A DNA stretch of 64,000 nucleotides from Gymnogyps californianus (lineage: Eukaryota > Chordata > Aves > Accipitriformes > Cathartidae): assembly GCF_018139145.2 (NCBI RefSeq), contig NC_059500.1:51268663-51332662 (forward strand), given 5' to 3'. The translations under genes were made by a program, and so were the position numbers. The notes under the pieces are model-generated. The model saw nothing but the letters and a program-made list of their open reading frames with translations, searched no databases and was not told where the DNA came from. Below are positions 26,447-36,790 of the stretch, in pieces (the first letter of the stretch is position 1; the number at the start of each line of letters is the position of its first letter).

Positions 26447-26481
26447 GGTGAGAAGATCTCCGGGATCTTCTCCATCTCACC
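26447..26481. repeat. Imperfect inverted repeat beside a CR1 3' end
   Basis: GGTGAGAAGAT is followed within 7 nt by ATCTTCTCCATCTCACC. An 8-bp inner stem (GAGAAGAT/ATCTTCTC) or a 7-bp outer stem (GGTGAGA/TCTCACC) can form. It lies about 25 bp outside the end of the minus-strand CR1 copy. Confidence 0.6.
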
Positions 26482-26506
26482 ACAGCTCATGCTGCTACAG
26501 AGGCAT

Positions 26507-27465
26507 CATAAAATGATAGAAATACAGAATAGTTGAGGTTGGAAAGTATCTCTGGACGTTTTCTAGTCCAACCTCCTTCTCAAGGAGGGCTCCTAGGGTT
26601 TGATTGCCCTCATGGGGAAAAAAAAAAAGAGAAACAAAAAGGAAAACAAAAAGAAAAAGAAAAAGAAAAAAAAAGAAAAAGAAAAAAGAAAAAGAAAAAA
26701 AAAAAAGAAAAAGAAAAAGAAAAAAAAAAGAAAAAGAAAAAGGAAAAGAAAAAGAAAAAGAAAAAGAAAAGAAAAAGAAAAAGAAAAAGAAAAAGAAAAA
26801 GAAAAGGAAAAAGAAAGAAAAAGAAAAAGAGAAAGAGAAAGAAAAGGAAAAGGAAAAAGAGAAAGAAAAAGAAAAAGAGAAAGAGAAAGAATAATGAATG
26901 AGTCATTTCATCTAATCTGAATTTTTTTGTTGTCTCTTGACCTGTCAGTGTTCACCTATGAGCAGAGTCTGGCCCTGTCTTCTCTCCTCTCACCTGAAGA
27001 CAGCAATGCACTTATTGAAATCTTCTCTTCTTGAGACTGAAATAACCCAGCTCCCACAGCCTGTCCTTGGATGCCCTGTGCTCCAGCCCCAGCCACTTCA
27101 CTGGCCTCTGTGGGACTCACTGCAATACGTTGGTGTCTCTCATGTGGGAGAGCTCCAGGCTGGGCAAAGCACTCAGGTTTGTCTCAAGACTCCTGACCAG
27201 CAGGGCAGGATCCCTCCTTAGACCTTCTGGCAGCACCCTAGCTCATGTAGCCCAGAATGTGGTGGGGACTTCTTTGCTACACAAGGGTACTTCTGTCTTG
27301 CAGCCAACCTGTTGTTCCTGGGGCCCTGGGGCCTTTTCTGCTGCTCCTTGTCAACCCCATTCTGTCCTGCTGCAGGGCTTCATCCGTCCCAGGGGCCGGG
27401 CTCTGCTTTCAGTTTTGAAGAACTGCATGAGGTTCCAGCCTGCCCAGACCTTCCTGCATTGGCAT
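26507..27465 (-). mobile_element. CR1 LINE copy, minus strand, interrupted by a purine tract
   Basis: The plus strand shows the reverse complement of an avian CR1 3' end. An octamer-like terminus (ATCATAAAATGATAGAA) is followed by GAGGTTGGAAAG and then GTCCAACCTCCTTCTCAAGG. After the purine tract (26614-26891) the CR1 sequence resumes at about 26933. From 26961 on it matches the reverse complement of the CR1 ORF2 C-terminal region in order: the SLEKRRLRG segment near 27030, the tyrosine-rich VRPHLEYC-type segment near 27115-27160, the SRSREV-type segment near 27205-27230, and a CATGAGGTTCC segment near 27427 that corresponds to the MKFNK part. The copy is truncated beyond about 27465. A 146-residue plus-strand frame at 27067-27507 is an antisense shadow. 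About 200 bp of expected CR1 sequence between the two parts is missing or replaced by the purine tract. Borders are approximate. Confidence 0.75.
26614..26891 (+). repeat. Long homopurine (AAAAAG)n-type array
   Basis: The tract is all A and G except for two C residues at 26635 and 26647. Positions 26648-26891 are 244 purines without interruption. The dominant unit is GAAAAA, drifting to GAAAGA and GGAAAA near the 3' end. It gives long lysine/arginine/glutamate-rich frames on the plus strand and phenylalanine/leucine-rich ones on the minus strand, none of them genes. It sits inside the minus-strand CR1 copy. Confidence 0.95.
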
Positions 27466-28319
27466 ATGGTCACAATCATTGTCCATTTCCCACAGTCATA
27501 CATGTGATTATATAGACCTGACAAATATTGGTGGAAGGCAGTAGATAAGTTTATATATATTTTGTGGATGTTTCCTAACCTTGTCATTACTCCAAAAAAG
27601 AAGGATAATGAAGGGTCATACCTGAGACCTCTCAACCTTTTCCCACTGCCAGCAAAGATCATGCAGTAAATCAACCACAGAATTGTAAACAACATATTTT
27701 GGCAGAAAGGGTGGGTTGTCACTTCAGTGACCTTTTCCCCATCTCAGTTCCATTACCTCATCTTAAATAAGACTTGTGTTCAAGGAAAGATCATCTTGAA
27801 ATAGGTATTAAAAACAAAGTTTCTGATACCATCAACATATTTAAGACTGTCTGAAGTAACTCTCTTGCTATAGCCCTGCTGAAATTAATGGGAAGCAGTT
27901 TTCCATCTGTAAAGTCTTTTTATTAAGGAAAAATCAAGGTAGGGTATGTCCATGTGGTACAATGAAGTACTGTGCTAAAAGTACAGATACTATCTCCACC
28001 TGAACTGATATATTTACAGGGAATAACACAGATATGCTGAGATACTTCTCTGGTTCAAATCACAGAAGTAGTACAGCTGCATCAGTGGAGTATTGTATCT
28101 GCATAATTAGCATTGTTTCTTTTTGGTGCCAGTTCCAGAAACCATGCAGATTGTTCAGGAGGCTTTCCCTGATAGATTTTTCCAAGTTGTGACATTAAGG
28201 CTTTCTTTTCCCTCTTTTTTCTCCTGTTTTATAAACATAGATTGTAAGTTTCTTAGAACAGAAGCTGTAACTTTTAAATGTTCTCTAAAGTAGTCACTTC
28301 ATTTTAGGTACTGCATAAA
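27466..28319. other. Unassigned sequence
   Basis: No recognisable feature. It lies between the truncated end of the minus-strand CR1 copy and the target duplication of the next LTR. Confidence 0.6.
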
Positions 28320-28588
28320 CAGTGTGTCCTGGTTTCGGCTGGGACAGAGTTAACTCTCTTCTTAGTAGCTGGTATAGTGCTGTGTTTTGGATTTAGTGGG
28401 AGAATAATGTTGATAACATGCTGATGTTTTAGTTGTTGCTAAGTAGCGCTTATCTTAAGCCAAGGACTTTTCAGTTTCCCATGCTCTGCCAGCAAGCAGG
28501 TGTGCAAGAAGCTGGGAGGGAGCATAGCCGGGGCAGCTGACCTGAACTAGCCAAAGGGGTATTCCATACCATGGAACGTCATGCCCAG

Positions 28589-28597
28589 TATATAAAG
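28589..28597 (+). promoter_or_regulatory. TATA box of the LTR promoter
   Basis: TATATAAAG lies in the middle of the LTR, after a CGTCATGCCC element, and the same arrangement is seen in the related LTR at 55715. This is the likely U3 core promoter. Confidence 0.65.
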
Positions 28598-28788
28598 AGG
28601 GGGAGTTGGCCGGGAGGCACGGATCGCTGCTCTGGCATCGGTCAGCGGGTGGTGAGCAACTGCATTGTGCATCACTGGTTTTTTTCCTTCCCCTCCCCCC
28701 CTACTTTTTTTGTTATATTCCTTTTCATTACTAATATTATTATTACCTTTCATTATTACTATTGTTAGTATTATATTTTACTTTAGTT

Positions 28789-28794
28789 ATTAAA
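28789..28794 (+). promoter_or_regulatory. Putative LTR poly(A) signal (ATTAAA)
   Basis: ATTAAA about 190 bp downstream of the TATA box, in the same place as in the sister LTR. Likely marks the R region. Confidence 0.5.
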
Positions 28795-28921
28795 CTTCTT
28801 ATTTCAACCCACGAGTTTTACTTTTTTTTTCCCCTTTCCTCCTCCTCACCCCACTGGGAGGGGGAGGGGAAGCAGCTGCATGGTGCTTATTTGTAGACTG
28901 GGGTTAAACCACGACACAGTG

Positions 28922-31900
28922 CTACTTCTACATTAAGGATTCTCTAATTATCTAATTCTATGAGCAGGGAATGTGTGCAAAGAGCAGGATTTTAGAAACA
29001 TTTGCTATCATTTTGAGAAATAAGGCCCACCAGGTTTTTAAAATAAATTTATGAGATTCTGAGGGTTACTGTAGCCTGTATTTTTGATAGCAAAGGAGGT
29101 AAAATCACCAAAACACATTAGCTTCTTCTAGCCTTTTCTCTTTGGCAACTAATACAGGAAATTTGGGGTATTAGCCAGAGCAGTCTAATTTCTTAAGCTT
29201 TTATGTTTCAAGAATGATTTGGTTTCTGCCATTGCTAGTTCTCGTTTGCAGCAGCAAGAAAACATGCCCAGAAACATACTCAGCACTATGGTATCTAGAG
29301 ACTGTATATAGATCATTGCAGTTGCTGCCTTAGATATGATGAGTACTTTTTGACAACTGCAGATCCAGAACACTAGTGTGGTGAAACGCTGCAGCAGTAT
29401 TCTCTGCTGGATGAAAAATCTTACTTTTTCACTATGATAAAGTTCTGATTATTTCCTTAATGAACATCTACTGAAAGGCATTTAGCAAATATGTGCTTAT
29501 ATGTTGATGTCCCTTAAGTTAAATACCTTACGTTAATTTTGAGAATAATTTTCTGTAATTTTATATTGGTAAGAGCATGAAGAAATTCTTTCCTCATTCT
29601 GAAGATACATCAGAATCGCAACAGGTGTAAACTGATGTGGTCACAAAAAATAAAAATAAAATACTTCTACTACTCATTCACATGTACATTAATCTTCGTA
29701 TTTAGAGATTTCAGTCCAGAGGTATAAAGTGATATTTGGTAAGCTTAAGAAACAAAGTTTCTTCTCAGAACAATTTATATCAGAATTGAGAACTTCATGC
29801 CCTGTTCCAGACTTCTGAGAAAATTCTCAGAAACTGAAAAATACTTGGAAATATCTTACCTCTCGTTATCTTCTTTCAGAAGTTGTAGTCAAATTCTTTG
29901 TTAGAGTACATTTTGGTTGCATCTTTTTTCTCAGTGAGTGAAATATTATTATTATCATTATTATTATTCCAGTTCACCTATGAAATATTAGAGTTACTTG
30001 TCTTAAAAAAAGTCTAGTTTATTTTTTTATTTTTTACAAGAAAAATTGAGTTCAACTCTTCTTCTAGAATGAGGGACAGTGCAAGCTGTTTGGAATTAAA
30101 CAAATAGTCTGAGACCCACAGCTTTAAAATGATAATAATTCCTGCTGAAAAGGTGTAATTTGAACCTGAAATAAATTACTTGGCTCAGAATTAAATGTAA
30201 GCTTTTTATGCACAGATCCAGTGCATTACAAGAACTATAGGTTCATTATAATTAAACATTTTTAAAGAAAATTTAATTTGGAAAATTAGTTCTACAAAGT
30301 TTAAATACATTTTATAGGAATAGGAGTTGACCAAATGTACCCTTTTTGACTAGAATGAGCACTAATATGCCCATTTGTTTCCTGTGCTAGCAAGCTGCCC
30401 CTTATTTTTATGCTGATTGTGCATCATTGTAGTGTTTTGGAGACGGAGGTTGTAGCACAACTGAGCCAAGTATTTCATGTGATACAGAATACAATGTGTA
30501 TGTATGTATGTCACTTGGCAGTGGCTGATGGGGCTTGAAAAAATTCCTGGGAAGAAAAGCCTTCAGGTAATAACAAAAAAAATTCAACAGTGTTCCTCAC
30601 ATAAAGAAATTCATGTTTGCCTTTCTAATTCAGTGAGTAAGACACATAAAGAATTATAGATCTGAAATGAAAGCAAGCTGTATAAACAGGCACAGGTGGC
30701 CTTTTACATCAACATACCCGTTATCATAGGAAATTGTCTCCACCGGACATCTCTTTTTACTATAAGAAGGCTCTTGCATATTTATTTTATGAACAACTAA
30801 TGCAAGGTCTTTGGTGAATGCATAACCAGGTATCTCATAATTCAAGGAAATTAAATGGGAAGACATTAAAGAAAATGTCAATCAGAAAAGGCACTTGGAC
30901 ATGCAAAACGGCTCTTGCACATAAGCACTCAGGCTCTACAAAACCTCACTTTTCAGGAACATCTTGTGATCCCAATGTCTCATGTTGGTGTTGTAGTCAC
31001 AGTTGTCAATAACGTTGCTGTGACAATTACTTCAAGAGAAAGGCAAAAAGCCAATTAGATAGTGAAATCAAAATTACAAACATATTCCCAACTCCACTTG
31101 ATGTCTAATTACTTTGGCAGGAGAAAGAAGTAAGCCTAAAGTGAATGTGTAGGTAATATATGAGGGATTAAAATACAAACAAATTTTGATAACAGATGCT
31201 GATTACCACTGGAGAACCAAATTTTATATTGTTATGAGGCTTGTAACAAATCGTCAAAGGGCGCTTGGTTTGCAATTCAGGTGAACACGTTTTTGTAGAA
31301 TGGTATGACGTATAACTGTGGTTAAGCTGAGAGTGCCATGAACACGTCAAATATTTCCTAATTCACTCTGCTTCATAGGCCAGCTGGGCCTTGTTTTCAT
31401 CAGTTCAGAAAAATAAAAGAGCCTTTCTAAGGGAATCAGTCAAAGGAACAGTTGGGAAACAAAAACCTAGGAAAGAATCCATGAAGAATCTCAGGCTGTT
31501 TGATTACTTAAGAGACCAATAAAATTGGAAGCTGGGAAGGACATATATTTTCACAATATTCAGTCTGTGTCTTCACTGTCTTAGACTGATGTTAGACTGT
31601 GAGGAGCTGGTTCTCTCTGTGTAAACACTTATATAGACCTTCAGTAACACTGATTTTTTTTTTTTTATTATTTTGTCAAAATATCTGTGATTGAGTGAGG
31701 ACTAATTATTTCCCTTTTAAAGGCTGAGAACTGCACACATTACGGGAAGTTGCTTGGACAGCTTCTGGCAGAGCTGTTAACTTAGATTTTCTGAGCCCTA
31801 GGAGTGATAATCACAAAACAATCTTTCCTTCCCAATGGTTTTAATCTATAAGGGGTTATGTGGTGTGGGATAAGATAATCTAAAGGATCAATGTCTTGCC

Positions 31901-34900
31901 CATAGCACACTGTTAAAGCTGAGATGAGCAGAAGCATTTCTGCTGGGGCTTCCTTAGAAAAGCTTGCTTCATGACAGACTTGGGCTTTGAAATTAGTTTT
32001 CTGCCCAAATCGCCTACTCAGTTTTGCTGGCTTTGGAGAAATACTGTGTAAAGCCTGTCTCTCCTTTTTGCCTTCCTTTTGGGACTATTGAAAATATGCT
32101 GGATGAAGGTGGGTCTATTTACCGGCATTTTTGGTTTTATTCTGTTCTCTCTATGCACAGTGTGAAAGCCCGGAGAACAAAGTGACTTCAGATAAGCAGA
32201 ACATGATAAACTTTGTAGATGTGAGGAGGCTATTTTAAAACAGATAAAAATTATTGAGATTTCTGGTTATAAAGCTAGAATAGACTCTCTTAAAAGTGTA
32301 CATATGTAATCTGCAGGAGTGCATGATCAGAAAGTTTAACATTATGTACTAGTTCCATCAATACACTTTAATTCTGGAATTCAGAAAAAGTATGTTTATC
32401 GAAATTATTTCAACATTTACTCCTAAATGCTTTCAGATTGCCACAATAATAACTTACACATCAAAGAAAAAAAAAAGAATTCATCTTGTCTACCCACCTG
32501 CTCATTCAGACTTGTTTTTCATTCTGTGCTGTGTTGGTTCTTCTCATTTGTTCATCACTGTAGTTTTTGCCAGCATAGTATATTTTTTAGTGCTGTGCCT
32601 TACTGAAGCCTTGTTTTACACTATCAACATTTTGTAGTTGCTGCTTTTCTTGGGAAACTATTTACCAATGAAAGAATAATAATTTCTGGAACATATTGTA
32701 GGTGCTCTGTTTAGCCTTGCTTTCTGACTATAGGAAAGTCATTTTTTTCTCACTCCGTTGGCAAGAAAATCCCATTTTACTGATCAGTCCCGTTTTACAT
32801 TTTGCAGTCTCATTCTACCAAACTTTCAAGGTTTTGAAATGTTGTGGGGTTTTTTACTGTAATGAGTAACTGGGAAGAAGGGAGAGGATAAATATACGCA
32901 AATGATTTCATGAAACAAAACTCCTTCAATAGTTGGAATTTTCAATCCTGCTGGAAAGCTTATATGATTGCAACCATTATCAGAGAAAAAATTAAAAATA
33001 ACCAGCGGACTGCAAATTTTATTCCTACTGTAACGTTTCATTTTCTACACCTCATCTGTTCATTCACCTTTAGAGCAGCAAAATCTGCTTGCACTTAAAG
33101 AAGTATCATTGCCTTTACTTTAATTCACTGATCTTTCTTTTCATATGATCTGTCATTTATTTCCTTTCGTAATTGCTTAGTTTTTAAAACATTTTTTCAA
33201 AAGAGTTTTCTTTAAAATACTTATAATAATGTTATTAGAAACCTCATAATGCTTTATTTGAAATTCTGGTTTATGTGCATTTTGCATTGTAAGTTATCCA
33301 GCTCACATCTGCATTATTGTCTTGTAAAACAGTATGATAATACCATTGTTGCTTCATTAGAGATGCACAAGGGTTCTAATACCCCCCCTCATTTTTATGT
33401 ATTATTCTGTACATAAAAAGTCCACGTTACAAGTGGATTGTGTAACTCCAGAAGATTATTTTGCCTTCAGCCCATTCCTGAAGAAGATGTTCTGTTCTGG
33501 TTTTATATTGTTTTGGTGGGTTTTTAAAATATTTTTGATGCAAATATGATTTTTAAAATATTTTCCTTTCCATTTTCAATAACAATAGGATATGTGATAC
33601 GTGATACCTGATTATGTTAACATTTACATCACAGCATGTGAAAAATGCTAACATTAACTGCATCTTGATGAGTCAAGTAATTTTAAAAGGTGTAATTTAT
33701 TTAAAAAATTCAGTACATAGAGCACAGTGCCAGAGGTTCTCCAAGACATTATGGTATTATTCTCCTGTGACAACAGCTCCAGTACCAGCATTACCATTAC
33801 AGTAGGAAGATATAAAGCAGAAGAAATATTGAAAGTTTTTGGCTAGCATCTGATCTTTTTTTGTTATAAGAAATCCCAGAAGCATTCAGCAAAGAGGAGA
33901 ATTTTACCATGGCTGTAGAGAATGTAAATTGCTAGATTTAAGAATGGCATGAACTATCTAGTCATACTAATAAATAGATATAGATCTAAGACAAAGAATT
34001 AAAAACCAGCAGCAAGCATTTTCAAAATTAATCCCACCTCTTTCCTCCTTTTTGTTTTACAAAAAACCCTGAAGAAAGTTATGGACATCATGTTACCCAG
34101 AAGCACAGTTTAGGATATTGTGTCTGTAACATTCACGGATCAAAATGGATCATGCTATTTCTGGATTGAGAGGCAAAAAAACTCTACAACTAATGCAAAA
34201 ACCCCATTTTCTTTTCCATTTTAAAATAATCCAGCTAGGATTAAATATTGACAGGCATAATAATGTGATTCAGAGTTCAAGTTTCAGTTGCATCCAAGGG
34301 CACTGGTCATGGTCACAGTTTTCTTGCACTAGAGTTTCTTATCTAAGTGCAAAGATGTGCATATACTCCTGCACGTTTGAATTTCTGTATTTGATATAAT
34401 CTACTATGATTGCAGGAGAATGGATGCTAGATCAACATCTCTTCCAAATTTCTCAATTAGGAAGTACATTTGCAGCACCCTTAGAGTGACACAAGGGAGA
34501 ATGTTCTTCCTATAACTCTGAAGCTTCTGGCTTTCGGCAGGTTTTGGCCAAATCTTTAACACTATTTTAGTATAGTTTTGCTGTTTAATCACTAGAAACA
34601 TCACAGTTGATCATGTCTATGAGTACTTAGGGGCTTTTCAGTATGCAGATTATTTAGCTGACATGTATGCACACTAATGAAATTTTACTAAATATAGAGC
34701 AAATCATTATGCAGAATGTTTTTCACAATATTTTTAGCATTCATACCCATACTGAGAACTTTATGAATCCTATTAATTATGTTACATTAATTATACTATA
34801 GTGAATTTGTTTTATATAAAGAAACAATTTCAAAAAGAAGTTTTCCTGTAATGTTTAATGAGACAAACAGAAAGATGTTTGTGTTATAAATTGCATTGCT

Positions 34901-35159
34901 CAACTTTTAAATTACAGCTTTTCCACATATTTGAACAAGCTCTTTCTTTTGCAGTCACTTGTGACGTTTTGCTCTGGTTCTCTATTCAGAAACACTCATC
35001 AATCAGAGGTAACTGGAGCTAGATCAGACTTTACAAACTTAAAACACACCTATAAAGCAACCACACAATTCAAGTGACCATCTCAGGTTAATTAAGACTT
35101 GAAAGGAGAATTTGACCTGAATGTAAGTAGTTCTAGTGTGGAATATTTATACTCATCCC
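28922..35159. other. Unassigned AT-rich sequence
   Basis: About 6.2 kb with no recognised gene or transposon. It includes an ATT repeat at 29945-29968, a few TGTA-type short repeats near 30496-30512, and a direct repeat of TTTTTAAAATATTTT at 33521 and 33550. The short open frames here have no recognisable domain. Confidence 0.6.
29945..29968 (+). repeat. (ATT)n simple repeat
   Basis: ATT units repeated about eight times with a single C substitution in the middle. Confidence 0.8.
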
Positions 35160-36680
35160 CTTGAGCTGGAACACAGGCATGGGGAGCAGAATAAAGCCCC
35201 CATAATCCAAGGGAAAATGATTAGCAACCTGCTACACCACTTAGACACACACAAGTCTATGGGGCCAGATCAGGTCCACCCAAGTGTACTGAGGGAGCTG
35301 GCATAAGTGCTCACCAAGCCACTTTCAATCATTTATCAGCAGTCCTGGCTAATTGGGGAGGTCCCAGTTGACTGGAGATTAGCAAATGTGACGCCCATCT
35401 AAAAGAAGGGCTGGAAGGAGTCTCTGGGGAACTACAGGCCTATCAGTCTGACCTCGGTTCTGGGGAAGCTTATGGAGCAGATCATCTTGAGTGCAATCAC
35501 ACGGCACGTACAGGACAAGCAGGTGATCAGGCCCAGTCAGCATGCATTTATGAAAGGCAGGTCCTGCTTGACTAACCTGATCTCCTTCTATGACAAGGTG
35601 ACCTGCTTAGTGGATGAGGGAAAGGCTGTGGCTGTTGTTCACCTGGACTTTAGCAAAGCCTTTGACACTGTTTCCTACAGCAGTCTCCTGGAGAAACTGG
35701 CGGCTCATGGCTTGGATGGGTGTACTCTTCGCTGGGTAAAGAACTGGCTGGATGGCCGAGCCCAAAGATCGGTGGTGAATGGAATTGAACCTAGTTGGTG
35801 GCTGGTCACAAGTGGTGTTCCCTAGGGCTCAGTATTGGGGCCAGTTCTGTTTAATCTCTTTATCAATGATCTGGATGAGGGGATTGAGTGCACCCTCAGT
35901 AAGTTAGCCCACAACACCAAGTTGGATGGGAGTGCTGATCTGCTTGAGGGTAGGAAGGCTCTACAGAGGGATCTGGACAGGCTGGATTGATGGGCTGAGG
36001 CCAATTGTATGAGGTTCAACAAGGCTAAGTGTCAGGTCCTGCACTTGGGTCAAAACAACCCCATGCAATGCTACAGGCGTGGGGAAGAGTGGCTGGAAAG
36101 CTGCCCAGCTGCCCAGGACCTGGGGGTGTTGATCAATAGCTGCCTGAATATGAGCTGGCAGTGTGCCCAGGTGGCCAAGAAAGCCAACAGCATCCTGGCT
36201 TGTATCAGAAATAGTGTGGCCAGCAGGACTAGGGAAGTGATCGTCCCCCTGTACGTGACACTGGTGAGGCCGCACCTCAAATACTGTGTTCAGGTTTGGG
36301 TTCCTCACTACAAGAAAGACATGGAGATGCTGGAGCATGTCCAAAGAAGAGCAACAAAGCTGGTGAAGGGTCTAGAGAACAAGTCTTATGAAGAGTGGCT
36401 CAGGGAACTGGGGTTGTTTAGCCTGGAGAAAAGGAGGCTGAGGGGAGACTTTATCGCTCTCTACAACTACCTGAAAGGATGTTATAGTGAGGTGGGTGTC
36501 GGTCCCTTCTCCCAAGTAACAAGCGATAGGACAAGAGGAAATGGCCTCAAGTTGCACCAGGGAAGGTTTAGATTGGATATTAGGAAAAATTTCTTCACTG
36601 AAAGGGTTATCAAGCATCGGAACAGGCTGCCCAGGGAAGTGGTTGAGTCACCATCCTGGAGGTATTTAAAAGACATGTAG
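35160..36680 (+). pseudogene. CR1 ORF2 remnant, reverse transcriptase and C-terminal region
   Basis: The frame is continuous for about 1.5 kb from 35160 with no frameshift until near the end, but it is broken by four stop codons: TAA at 35304, TAA at 35400, TAG at 35823 and TGA at 35988. The middle open part is 35472-35825 and the last is 36009-36680. Reverse transcriptase motifs visible in order are GNYRPISLTSV near 35430, LDFSKAFDTV near 35643 (catalytic Asp codon 35646-35648 kept), VTSGVP then stop then [10 protein letters not shown] near 35805-35852, and the FADD position at 35904-35915, where the residues read LAHN, so both catalytic aspartates are lost. Later come KCQVLHLG near 36027, [12 protein letters not shown] near 36267, [15 protein letters not shown] near 36408 and [11 protein letters not shown] near 36522. 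A one-base loss at about 36655 relative to other CR1 copies changes the last residues. It cannot encode an active enzyme. Confidence 0.9.
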
Positions 36681-36790
36681 ATGTGGCGCTTAGGGACATG
36701 GTTCAGTGGTGGAGTTGGCAGTGTTAGGTTAGTGGTTGGACTCGATGATCTTAAAGGTCTTTTCCAACCTAAATGATTCTACGATTCTAA
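35160..36790 (+). mobile_element. 5'-truncated CR1 LINE with 3' end preserved
   Basis: This is the best-preserved CR1 copy in the window. It starts inside ORF2 at the N-terminal part of the reverse transcriptase, so the 5' UTR, ORF1 and endonuclease are absent, as is usual for CR1. It runs through the C-terminal ORF2 region and the short 3' UTR to the CR1 terminus (GGACTCGATGATCTTAAAGG, TTTTCCAACC, then ATTCTACGATTCTA at about 36776-36789). The 3' UTR wording is typical of bird CR1 subfamilies; I would place it near CR1-J/CR1-Y from memory, with low certainty. No target duplication is evident, which is normal for CR1. Confidence 0.93.

Larger units (their letters stand above)
13261..26506. 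other. Unassigned AT-rich sequence
   Basis: About 13 kb with no recognisable coding gene. It holds the hairpin at 19103-19133, a possible noncoding exon at 20429-20633, a T21 run at 21332-21352, a TTG/CTG repeat at 23451-23477 and a hairpin at 26447-26481, each listed separately. A slightly GC-richer interval at about 16690-17260 has several CpGs but no open frame or promoter that I can defend. Confidence 0.6.
28325..28916 (+). mobile_element. Solo LTR of an avian endogenous retrovirus, plus strand
   Basis: The element begins TGTCCTGGTTTCGGCTGGGA and ends GGGGTTAAACCACGACA, with TG...CA ends. CAGTG precedes it (28320-28324) and follows it (28917-28921), an exact 5-bp target duplication that fixes the borders. 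Length is 592 bp. A TATA box (28589-28597) and an ATTAAA poly(A) signal (28789-28794) lie in the order expected of U3-R-U5. No internal retroviral genes adjoin, so it is a solo LTR. It is clearly related along most of its length to the LTR at 55443-56022 and, in the second half, to the partial LTR at 41688-42157. The intact ends and exact duplication suggest a moderately young insertion. The 5-bp duplication fits ERVL or ERVK; the subclass is inference. Confidence 0.9.

Noticed and set aside
26533..26920. Overlapping lysine/arginine/glutamate-rich open frames of up to 122 residues
   Set aside because: They are translations of the purine repeat in several frames, not protein-coding sequence.
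27067..27507. 146-residue plus-strand open frame
   Set aside because: It is the antisense of a CR1 ORF2 region.
28547..28768. Small open frames on both strands in the LTR at 28325
   Set aside because: They lie within a noncoding LTR and have no domain.
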